From a virus: a stretch of 45,685 bases of DNA. The translations under genes were made by a program, and so were the position numbers. The stretch is from positions 1 through 45,685 of the IMG/VR virus record IMGVR_UViG_3300030107_004365. One strand, 5' to 3'. The first letter of the stretch is position 1. Each line of letters begins with the position of its first letter. The notes beneath the pieces were generated by a model. The model did not search any database, was not told the DNA's origin, and was given only the letters and a program-made list of their open reading frames with translations. Below are positions 40,409-45,685 of the stretch, one piece after another.

Positions 40409-40437
40409 ACTATAACAGAGTGTTCGTGATTAGTCAA
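40409..40437 (-). promoter_or_regulatory. Leaderless sigma70-type promoter
   Basis: Read leftward: -35 TTGACT (40432-40437), 17-base spacer, -10 TATAGT (40409-40414), then ATCACC and ATG 40402. Same -10 to start geometry as its siblings; it belongs to the ATCACC subgroup. Confidence 0.8.
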
Positions 40438-40454
40438 TATGTTTCTGATCTTTT

Positions 40455-41390
40455 TTAGACAAGCCCACTCGCGGCGAGCTTGTCCTCAAGGGCGGCAGTC
40501 ACCTTGGTGAACTCCTCGGCCTTGTCCTTCCTCTCGGAGGGGTCGAGACCGACAACGTCGAGTCCCTCGACGAGACCGGCAGCAGTGGCGGCAGCCGTCT
40601 CCAGTTCGGGGAGGTCGAGCAGGTTCTTGCCCCGCACCTCGGCGACCAGTTTCTCCACGGTCTTGAACTTGTCGGCGCGGAGCCGCTTGTTCTTCCCGCC
40701 CTCCTTGGAGCCAGCGGCGGCCAACCTCTTGACGCACTCACCGAGAGCGTCGAGCAGGTTCTCGACAGGCTTAGCGTGGGCCGAGAGAACCTTGGCCTTG
40801 GTAGACTCCTCGGCCTTGATCTTGATCCGCTGGACCGTCTCGGCCAGCACGGTATCGAAGATTTTAGAATCCGAGATAGTGGTTTCGATGTCGAACCCGA
40901 GTTCGCTCCGGCGGAGGAACCGATCCACGGTGGGATACTCCACGCCCTTCCCGAACACGAGCATCTCCTCCTTGCCCCGCTCCTTGAGAGCCTCCCAGTT
41001 CCGGCGGATCTCGGCGTTGCACTTGTCGATGCTGACCTTCGCAGCGTTGAAGATCTCCTCGAAACGGTCGAAGTCCTGCACTCGGCAGAGGTAGGTGTTC
41101 GGTCGGCCAGTCTTCGCTAGCCCACGGTAGCCCCGCTTAGGGTCACCAGCCACGATGTCCTTCTTGAACTGATTGACGAAGGACCGCGCCGTTCCGATAG
41201 CAGTGTCGGTGGCGGGGAGGAAGCGGCTGTTCGCCGACAGGAGTTTCTTGAGTCCGGCCCGATCCTCGGGATCGACCTGATCGAGCAGGACTTTCTTTGC
41301 GTTGGGGTTGGTCCCCGTGATCACGTAGGACGGGGTGGCGAGGTGGATCTCGATGAGAGAGCGGAGGGAGGAAGATTTGATTTCGAGCAT
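40455..41390 (-). CDS. Helical partner protein, DUF3150-like
   Basis: The 311-residue protein is almost entirely helical. Features: MLEIKSSSLRSLIEIHLATP, a mid helix around RSFVNQFKKDIVAG, a helix with KCNAEIRRNWEALKERGKEE, and late helices (KIKAEESTKAKVLSAHAKPV). Position between a MoxR-like ATPase and a VWA/metallopeptidase, plus size and helical nature, matches the DUF3150-like protein found in CobS/CobT-like three-gene modules of phages and integrative elements. The family match is by context and composition rather than by motif. It has its own leaderless promoter (41397-41425). Confidence 0.55.
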   Translation of the reverse strand: MLEIKSSSLRSLIEIHLATPSYVITGTNPNAKKVLLDQVDPEDRAGLKKLLSANSRFLPATDTAIGTARSFVNQFKKDIVAGDPKRGYRGLAKTGRPNTYLCRVQDFDRFEEIFNAAKVSIDKCNAEIRRNWEALKERGKEEMLVFGKGVEYPTVDRFLRRSELGFDIETTISDSKIFDTVLAETVQRIKIKAEESTKAKVLSAHAKPVENLLDALGECVKRLAAAGSKEGGKNKRLRADKFKTVEKLVAEVRGKNLLDLPELETAAATAAGLVEGLDVVGLDPSERKDKAEEFTKVTAALEDKLAASGLV

Positions 41391-41396
41391 GGGAGT

Positions 41397-41425
41397 AGTA
41401 TATCAGCTAGGTGTTAAGTTGTCAA
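41397..41425 (-). promoter_or_regulatory. Leaderless sigma70-type promoter
   Basis: Read leftward: perfect -35 TTGACA (41420-41425), 17-base spacer, -10 TATACT (41397-41402), then ACTCCC and ATG 41390. An A-rich stretch lies just upstream (AAAAATAAATTAAGAAAACA), where UP elements bind polymerase alpha subunits. Confidence 0.85.
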
Positions 41426-41449
41426 ATGTTTTCTTAATTTATTTTTGGG

Positions 41450-42643
41450 TCAGGCAACGAGACCTTTCAGGCGAGCAGCAGATGGGTGGGCGAAGATGGG
41501 GTTGTCCCCGTCACCCTCGGGCTGAGTGTGGGCGGCGAGGGTGGAGAACACCCACGCTCCCAACTCGGGGCTGCATCCTTCAAAGAGGTCGAAGGCCCAG
41601 TCCCACTGGCCGGAAGAGATCGCGGCAGGGTAGTCCTTGCCCCCCTCGTTCAGGGCGATGCGAGCGGCGGCAAAAGCCACGGCGGGGTGACGGTGCTTGG
41701 GAACCTCGGCCATGGTCTTACGACCCTCGCGGACCTCGGTCACCTCCGGCCCCACCTCGATCACGGTCTTGATGAGGTTGACCATGTCCTCGACTACAGG
41801 AGTCGGGATGCGGGATGCAGCGTGCAGGGCGAAGAAGTCTACGTCCTCGATGGAGTCCCAGTCGGGGAACATCCTGAGGACGCCTTCCCATGTCCGGCCA
41901 GAGCATACGGCTCCGCCAGTGTAGCGGGACGGCTTGTCCTCGCCCTTGACCTTGCCCGTCCACGGGTTGAGACCCTCGCCCTGAGTCTCCACGCCTTGGC
42001 GGAAGAAGTTCAGGTAGGCCCAGACAGGGCTGCCCTTGAAGGTGGGGGCAGTGTAATCGAGGAAGTCCTCGACCGAAAGCTGGAAGCGATACTGGCTGCA
42101 CCGTGCAGCGTCAGGCTGGGAGAGTTCCCGCCCGTTCTCGACATCGTCGAGCCGACCGTTGAACGTGATCATGAACCTCACGTTAGGACCGACCTTGTGG
42201 ACCCCGATGTAGCGGTCCTGCCCGTCCGGTGCGTAGAGAGCGGATCGAAGCGCCTGCTTCAGTGGGCCGGGTGCCGCCTGATATTCATCGACGACACAAA
42301 GGACATGAGCATCCCCGACGGTCGCCTCGACAGGAGCCTCCTCTGGGATGAGGGAAACGGAGCGGTAGATTCCATCGCCCTCGTGGTGAGGAACTTGGAT
42401 GCCACGGGCAGTCTCCTCGTGGACTCCGGCGCAGTTGAACACAACGATCCCGCCTTTGTGGGCCTCGCTGATGGGGCGGAACACGGGTTCGATGCCGAGT
42501 TCCTCGGCGACCTCCTTGGCAGAGGTGGTCTTGCCTCCTCCAGAGGGGCCGCCGACTGCGAGGACCGAGCCGGAGCGTTCGGCCATTCGGGTTGCGGGGC
42601 GGACGCCGGAGTAGGAGATGATGGGGAGAGAAGTTTCAAGCAT
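41450..42643 (-). CDS. MoxR-like AAA+ ATPase
   Basis: This 397-residue protein has Walker A GPSGGGKT (32-39), a Walker B strand VLCVVDEY with Asp119-Glu120, and a sensor-like stretch VRFMITFNGRLDDV. A helical lid with SQPDAARCSQYRF follows. The N-terminal start MLETSLPIISYSGV is shared in the first three residues with the next gene, which is part of the cassette. It most resembles MoxR/CobS-type AAA+ proteins, which with VWA partners remodel or assemble other proteins. In this phage the partners are the genes at 40455 and 38873. It has a leaderless promoter (42650-42678). Confidence 0.75.
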   Translation of the reverse strand: MLETSLPIISYSGVRPATRMAERSGSVLAVGGPSGGGKTTSAKEVAEELGIEPVFRPISEAHKGGIVVFNCAGVHEETARGIQVPHHEGDGIYRSVSLIPEEAPVEATVGDAHVLCVVDEYQAAPGPLKQALRSALYAPDGQDRYIGVHKVGPNVRFMITFNGRLDDVENGRELSQPDAARCSQYRFQLSVEDFLDYTAPTFKGSPVWAYLNFFRQGVETQGEGLNPWTGKVKGEDKPSRYTGGAVCSGRTWEGVLRMFPDWDSIEDVDFFALHAASRIPTPVVEDMVNLIKTVIEVGPEVTEVREGRKTMAEVPKHRHPAVAFAAARIALNEGGKDYPAAISSGQWDWAFDLFEGCSPELGAWVFSTLAAHTQPEGDGDNPIFAHPSAARLKGLVA

Positions 42644-42649
42644 GGGAGT

Positions 42650-42678
42650 AGTATATCAGCTAGGTGTTAAGTTGTCAA
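42650..42678 (-). promoter_or_regulatory. Leaderless sigma70-type promoter
   Basis: Read leftward: perfect -35 TTGACA (42673-42678), 17-base spacer, -10 TATACT (42650-42655), then ACTCCC and ATG 42643. The sequence from 42641 to about 42704 is almost identical to 41388-41451. Confidence 0.85.
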
Positions 42679-42691
42679 ATGTTTTCTTGAA

Positions 42692-43090
42692 TTATTTTTG
42701 GGTGGAAAGAAACTCTCTGATCTCAATAAACAGATCATCCGAGATGTCCATATGCTCTTGCAGGTCATCGTGGATACTAGCACAGGCGATCCTTGCCATC
42801 TCCATGATTTCAGTTTTGTATTTCATTACCTTAGTGTTTCTGAACTTGAAAGGCACGGCACGTTGGACTGCGTCGAGCAGGCCCCTGCTGTAGAGGCAAG
42901 TGAGACGGGTGGTGGTCTCCTCAAGGTCAGGCACGAGACCGTTCAGGTAAGCGTCCTCGGCGTTGAGTTCATCGACGATGCGGTTGAGACTGTCGATAAT
43001 GGCGACGAGATCCTCGGTCTTGATCTCAAGATATGGGGTGGGGTCGTGGGAATCAGGCATGAATGAAGCGGGGCAAGTGATTTTGGGCAT
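42692..43090 (-). CDS. Unknown helical protein
   Basis: From ATG 43090 the protein has 132 residues; a longer frame would read through the class II leader. It is helical, with EDLVAIIDSLNRIVDELNAE, a TTTRLTCLYSRGLLDAVQRA helix, and an end with DISDDLFIEIREFL. No family is recognised. It is preceded by the class II leader cassette at 43091-43124, which begins at the stop of the gene upstream. Confidence 0.55.
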   Translation of the reverse strand: MPKITCPASFMPDSHDPTPYLEIKTEDLVAIIDSLNRIVDELNAEDAYLNGLVPDLEETTTRLTCLYSRGLLDAVQRAVPFKFRNTKVMKYKTEIMEMARIACASIHDDLQEHMDISDDLFIEIREFLSTQK

Positions 43091-43124
43091 GATGGTAACT
43101 GGGTAAATGTTTCTGGGGTTAAGC
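43091..43124 (-). repeat. Class II leader cassette, copy 1
   Basis: Read leftward it starts GCTTAACC, containing the upstream stop TAA, and ends GTTACCATC directly before ATG 43090. The 34 bases match 43371-43404 and 44025-44058 at most positions. No Shine-Dalgarno and no -10 are present. Confidence 0.7.
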
Positions 43125-43370
43125 GGCGAGACCGAGCTGGGATTTGATGTCGCGGTGGGCGGCGGTGATGTAATCCGAGATGGCCTGTAGAGGGTAGTCC
43201 TCGGGGGTGCCAAGGAACTTGCGGACGAGAGGCTCGGCGGGCTGAGTGGACACTTGGATTCCCTTCGCCTCGGAGCGGAGGGCGGAAGCCCATACGGTGA
43301 GGGTGACGAGGAAGACTTCTTTAGGCTCGCCGTGGAAGTCGTGGACGCGGACAGTGAATGTTGGTGACAT
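43119..43370 (-). CDS. Unknown 83-residue protein
   Basis: From ATG 43370 the product starts MSPTFTVRVHDFHGEPKEVF, with strand-rich sequence (FLVTLTVWASALRSEAKG) and a helical end (QAISDYITAAHRDIKSQLG). No family is recognised. Its stop lies within the class II leader of the next gene and its start is directly after another copy of that leader. Confidence 0.55.
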   Translation of the reverse strand: MSPTFTVRVHDFHGEPKEVFLVTLTVWASALRSEAKGIQVSTQPAEPLVRKFLGTPEDYPLQAISDYITAAHRDIKSQLGLAA

Positions 43371-43404
43371 GGTGGTAAGTGGGTAAATAATTCTGGGGTT
43401 AAGC
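43371..43404 (-). repeat. Class II leader cassette, copy 2
   Basis: Reads leftward from GCTTAACCCCAG to ACTTACCACC directly before ATG 43370. The centre (AGAATTATTTACCCA) is the same as in copy 3. Confidence 0.75.
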
Positions 43405-43602
43405 GGAGGGTTCAAGGGTGACCGAGAGGTGGGGCTTTCCCCATCCCCAGCAGGCGGTGGAAACCCAGCGGGATGCCTGCTTCCTTGCCTCCTTGTTGGA
43501 GGTGGCCTCGACGGTGAAGAGGGACCGCTCGTCCCCGTCCACGATCACACGATAGGTTCGCATGGGGCGGGGCAGGGCGGACTGGGTAGTGGTAGCAGGC
43601 AT
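43399..43602 (-). CDS. Unknown 67-residue protein from a leaderless ATG
   Basis: The product begins MPATTTQSALPRPMRTYRVI, then VDGDERSLFTVEATSNKEAR and KQASRWVSTACWGWGKPHLS. A beta-hairpin and helix with a Trp/Cys-rich end are likely. No family is recognised. Its start has the -10 six bases upstream, and a second possible ATG at codon 14 (MRTYRVI) would give a leadered start instead, but the geometry favours the first. Confidence 0.6.
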   Translation of the reverse strand: MPATTTQSALPRPMRTYRVIVDGDERSLFTVEATSNKEARKQASRWVSTACWGWGKPHLSVTLEPSA

Positions 43603-43608
43603 GGTAAG

Positions 43609-43637
43609 ACTATAGCAGATGGGCGTTAAGTTGTCAA
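43609..43637 (-). promoter_or_regulatory. Leaderless sigma70-type promoter
   Basis: Read leftward: perfect -35 TTGACA (43632-43637), 17-base spacer, -10 TATAGT (43609-43614), then CTTACC and ATG 43602. A-rich sequence lies upstream (AATAAATTGAGAAAACAT). Confidence 0.85.
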
Positions 43638-43650
43638 ATGTTTTCTCAAT

Positions 43651-44016
43651 TTATTTTTGGGCCTTGAGGTGGTCGATGGCATCAAGAAGATGGTGGTTCT
43701 CGTTGTGGTCCGCCAGCATAATGGCAGTGAACAACTCGACCCCGTCACGGAGGACTCTCTCCCCCTCGACGATAGCCTTGGCAGCGTCCTGCACCTCGCG
43801 GACAACCTCTCGACGGGCGGGGATGTCCTCGACGAGAGCGACCTCACCGAGGGCCGCATCGGCGGCGGCGTCGATTGCCTCGGGGTGGGGTGACCCGAGT
43901 TCCCTCACGATGAGGGGGACTCGTCCAGAGTCGATGAGCTTGGCGAGGGACAGTCCCGTCCAGTTGCGGTGGCGGAGGACGGCGAAGGCGGATGGGGAGA
44001 GGTGGTTTACAGACAT
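43651..44016 (-). CDS. Unknown 121-residue helical protein
   Basis: The product starts MSVNHLSPSAFAVLRHRNWT and continues with helices (SLAKLIDSGRVPLIVRELG, AIDAAADAALGEVALVEDIP). The end has VELFTAIMLADHNENHHLLD. Several His and Asp residues cluster at the end, but there is no defined metal motif. No family is recognised. It follows a class II leader (44025-44058). Confidence 0.5.
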   Translation of the reverse strand: MSVNHLSPSAFAVLRHRNWTGLSLAKLIDSGRVPLIVRELGSPHPEAIDAAADAALGEVALVEDIPARREVVREVQDAAKAIVEGERVLRDGVELFTAIMLADHNENHHLLDAIDHLKAQK

Positions 44017-44024
44017 GATCTTGA

Positions 44025-44058
44025 GATGGTAACTGGGTAAATAATTCTGGGGTTAAGC
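44025..44058 (-). repeat. Class II leader cassette, copy 3
   Basis: Reads leftward from GCTTAACCCCAG through AGAATTATTTACCCA to GTTACCATC; eight more bases then precede ATG 44016. It begins at the stop of the DUF6011-like gene. Confidence 0.75.
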
Positions 44059-44697
44059 GGCGGCGGTCTTGTCGCCCCATGGCAGGCCGAAGTTCTCGGC
44101 GCACACTGGGCCGAACCCAGCGGCAAGGGACTCGGGGGTGGTCAGCTCCCGCCGACAGAAGCAGCAGTTGCCGGAGGCATGGCCGTGTTCCGCCGCCACC
44201 TTGGCAGGGTCAGCGGCGAAGTCCTTCACCAACTGGACGACCTCGGGGGTCGCCTGCCGAGCGGGGTGGAAGGCACCGTCCTTGATCACTCCGAACCAGC
44301 CTGCCCCGAACTCGGGAGCGGCGACGGTGATGGACCCGTGGTGCTTGGACCGAGGCCCAGCCTTCGCCACCTTCAGGGTGACGGGGCCACGATTCAGGAT
44401 AAACTTCGGAAACTTCAGCTTGGCCGAAGCGGTGGCGAAGATAGCCTCGATGGCGGAGGCATCCACCGCAACGGGCGCGGCCTTGGCCTCGGGAGTGGCG
44501 ACTCGGTGGAGCCAGAACTTGCGAGCGGCGGACAGGTTGCCCCACTTGGTGAAGGCGTTGGCGAGATCCTTGGCAAAGGAACTGGCATCGGGGTCAGCGA
44601 AGACGGCAGCGGCGGCCTCGGCGTCGGTTGAAAACTTGGAAGTGAATCCGGCGTGGGTCTTGCCGGAGGCGGAGGTGATGGAATCGAACTTGAGCAT
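44053..44697 (-). CDS. DUF6011-like zinc-binding protein
   Basis: This 214-residue protein ends in a Cys cluster characteristic of DUF6011: CCFCRREL (Cys178-Cys181), then GFGPVCAENFGLPWG (Cys199). The N-terminal part is Ala-rich and helical (FSTDAEAAAAVFADPDASSF), and a central strand-rich portion has FPKFILNRGPVTLKVAKAGP and a GSITVAAPEFGAGWFGVI segment. The His-x-H (AAEHGHASGN) before the Cys cluster may complete the metal site. The function is not known; the family is frequent in phages. It has its own leaderless promoter (44704-44732). Confidence 0.7.
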   Translation of the reverse strand: MLKFDSITSASGKTHAGFTSKFSTDAEAAAAVFADPDASSFAKDLANAFTKWGNLSAARKFWLHRVATPEAKAAPVAVDASAIEAIFATASAKLKFPKFILNRGPVTLKVAKAGPRSKHHGSITVAAPEFGAGWFGVIKDGAFHPARQATPEVVQLVKDFAADPAKVAAEHGHASGNCCFCRRELTTPESLAAGFGPVCAENFGLPWGDKTAAA

Positions 44698-44703
44698 GAC
44701 GGT

Positions 44704-44732
44704 AGTATAGCTGGTGGTTAGATAATTGTCAA
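44704..44732 (-). promoter_or_regulatory. Leaderless sigma70-type promoter
   Basis: Read leftward: perfect -35 TTGACA (44727-44732), 17-base spacer, -10 TATACT (44704-44709), then ACCGTC and ATG 44697. A-rich sequence (AATAATTCAAGAAAACAT) lies upstream. Confidence 0.85.
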
Positions 44733-44758
44733 ATGTTTTCTTGAATTATTTTTGGGGT

Positions 44759-44920
44759 TTAATAGCCTCCGGTCAGGGTGACGCCGACGATGCCCTCTGG
44801 AGCATCGTGAGTGTTGTGCTTCAGGTCGAAGGTCAGGCCTCGCTCAACATAGGTGAGAACCAAGCGGCCATAGGCCTCGGCTTGATGTTTGTCGGTCAGG
44901 TCGAAATAAATGGTGTTCAT
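44759..44920 (-). CDS. 53-residue unknown protein
   Basis: A frame from ATG 44920 to TAA at 44759 encodes MNTIYFDLTDKHQAEAYGRL, then VLTYVERGLTFDLKHNTHDA and PEGIVGVTLTGGY. A beta-alpha-beta fold is likely, with no recognised motif. It is short enough to be missed by default gene calling. The codon use and GC content match the neighbours and no longer frame competes on this strand. Confidence 0.55.
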   Translation of the reverse strand: MNTIYFDLTDKHQAEAYGRLVLTYVERGLTFDLKHNTHDAPEGIVGVTLTGGY

Positions 44921-44960
44921 AATCTTGGGTAGTTTAGGTTGGTGAGATTTCGGGGCGGGG

Positions 44961-45206
44961 TTATCGGTGGCGATGTGGGCTGGTGTTCAGGAAGGCATCG
45001 ACATCCTGTAGCGAGACTCGGAAGTCGATCTCAGCTTGGAAGTCGTCGCGGACAGACTTGATGCAGGCCCAGCCAGCGGAGTCGATCTCGGCGCGGGTCA
45101 GGATCTGATCCAGACTGGCAACGTCCTTTCTCAGCCTTGGCAGGGAGAGGGTCTTGGCGTGGAGGGTCATGGGGGAGGGGCGGCGGTCGGAAGTAGGAAC
45201 TGGCAT
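44961..45206 (-). CDS. Small protein sharing its N-terminus with the next gene
   Basis: This 81-residue protein starts MPVPTSDRRPSPMTLHAKTL. Its first dozen residues match the start of the 140-residue protein upstream (MPVPTTSDRRPSS), as do the bases. The rest is helical (SLPRLRKDVASLDQILTRAE, IKSVRDDFQAEIDFRVSLQD). No family is recognised. A downstream ATG (codon 13) could be the original start before the duplicated 5' end was added. Confidence 0.5.
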   Translation of the reverse strand: MPVPTSDRRPSPMTLHAKTLSLPRLRKDVASLDQILTRAEIDSAGWACIKSVRDDFQAEIDFRVSLQDVDAFLNTSPHRHR

Positions 45207-45254
45207 GGTAGCTGGGTATGGTTGGTAGTTCAGGATTCAGGATTCGGGGCGGGG

Positions 45255-45677
45255 TTATCGGCCAGCGTAGGCGGCGTAGCGGGCCTCGTCGGCGGTGCCA
45301 TCGGCCTGACGCTGGAGCCTGTCGCGGACCTCGTCGATGGCCTTGCGAGCGGCCCAACGGCCCTCGACCTCGGCCTCGGAGAGACCCTCGTCGAGAGGGT
45401 GGTAGGTGTCGAGGGCGGAGGTGAGGGCATCGATGGCCTCGTTCAGCACATCGACCTCGGCGTAGAGGGCGGCGGAGGAGAAGGGCGGGAAGTAAACCAC
45501 CCCGTTCCCCTCGGAGGTATCCACCCCCGTTGAGTTCCACCTCCGGCCCTCCTCGTCGATGAAGACTTCCCCATAGAACCGCCCCTTGGTGGAGGGCTCA
45601 CCGGAGGCAGCGTCTCCGGTGTAGTAGGCGAAGGGGGCGGAGGAGGGGCGGCGGTCAGAAGTAGTAGGAACTGGCAT
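45255..45677 (-). CDS. Unknown 140-residue protein, possibly extending to the right edge
   Basis: The product starts MPVPTTSDRRPSSAPFAYYT and contains strand-rich sequence (GRFYGEVFIDEEGRRW, GNGVVYFPPF). It then continues as a long helix (LNEAIDALTSALDTYHPLDE, EGRWAARKAIDEVRDRLQRQ). No family is recognised. The ATG at 45677 lies eight bases from the window edge, so the promoter or leader cannot be judged. Confidence 0.55.
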   Translation of the reverse strand: MPVPTTSDRRPSSAPFAYYTGDAASGEPSTKGRFYGEVFIDEEGRRWNSTGVDTSEGNGVVYFPPFSSAALYAEVDVLNEAIDALTSALDTYHPLDEGLSEAEVEGRWAARKAIDEVRDRLQRQADGTADEARYAAYAGR

Positions 45678-45685
45678 GGTGGAAC

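Noticed and set aside
41486-42670. 394-codon open frame on the plus strand
   Set aside because: It is antisense to the MoxR-like gene, which has clear Walker motifs and a promoter. The frame reflects GC-rich third positions.
1-45685. CRISPR arrays, insertion sequences, integrase or attachment sites
   Set aside because: No regularly spaced direct repeats, transposase motifs, recombinase catalytic motifs or target duplications were seen.

Overview
The window is a stretch of a tailed double-stranded DNA phage genome (Caudoviricetes). It carries a terminase ATPase-nuclease, a family A DNA polymerase, a primase-helicase, a lysis cassette and virion proteins, and shows no ribosomal RNA, tRNA or cellular housekeeping genes. 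The small basic families at 2804-3750 are, from memory, commonest in aquatic and marine viruses. The lipoprotein spanin candidate suggests a Gram-negative host. The host itself cannot be named from this sequence. Capsid, portal and main tail genes are not visible and presumably lie to the left of the window.

Layout. (1) 1-4287, plus strand: the end of a virion protein, then a tightly overlapped lysis block (small membrane proteins, a nested lipoprotein, a holin candidate, an amidase), a small metallopeptidase, four short lysine-rich proteins and a PD-(D/E)XK nuclease. (2) 4282-12073, minus strand: a replication operon with a probable TerS-like HTH protein, a RuvC-like resolvase, a PD-(D/E)XK exonuclease, a possible ssDNA-binding protein, DNA polymerase I and a PrimPol-SF3 helicase. 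(3) 12104-33439, plus strand: TerL, then four internal-virion candidates, ending in one 5324-residue polyvalent protein that fills a third of the window. (4) 33436-45677, minus strand: a dense accessory region with an SF2 helicase, an RNA polymerase alpha-CTD-like protein, a three-gene MoxR ATPase / helical partner / VWA-metallopeptidase module, a DUF6011-like protein and many short genes.

The two most striking features are these. First, nine minus-strand genes in the right arm are each preceded by a sigma70-type promoter with a 17-bp spacer, and in eight of them the -10 hexamer ends exactly six bases before the start codon. Those eight mRNAs should be leaderless. The promoters sit in near-identical cassettes that recur through the region. 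Second, the giant virion-associated protein is built from zincin, kinase-like, DNA-glycosylase-like and three ADP-ribosyltransferase-like domains. A tetrapeptide SGIT/SGVT recurs seven times, at or near the domain borders. Domains of this kind are typical of polyvalent proteins thought to be delivered with phage DNA to overcome host defences.

How it fits together (inference): the leaderless right-arm genes would be made by the host sigma70 polymerase at once after entry. The minus-strand replication operon follows. The plus-strand blocks then make the packaging enzyme, the proteins loaded into the head and the lysis proteins.
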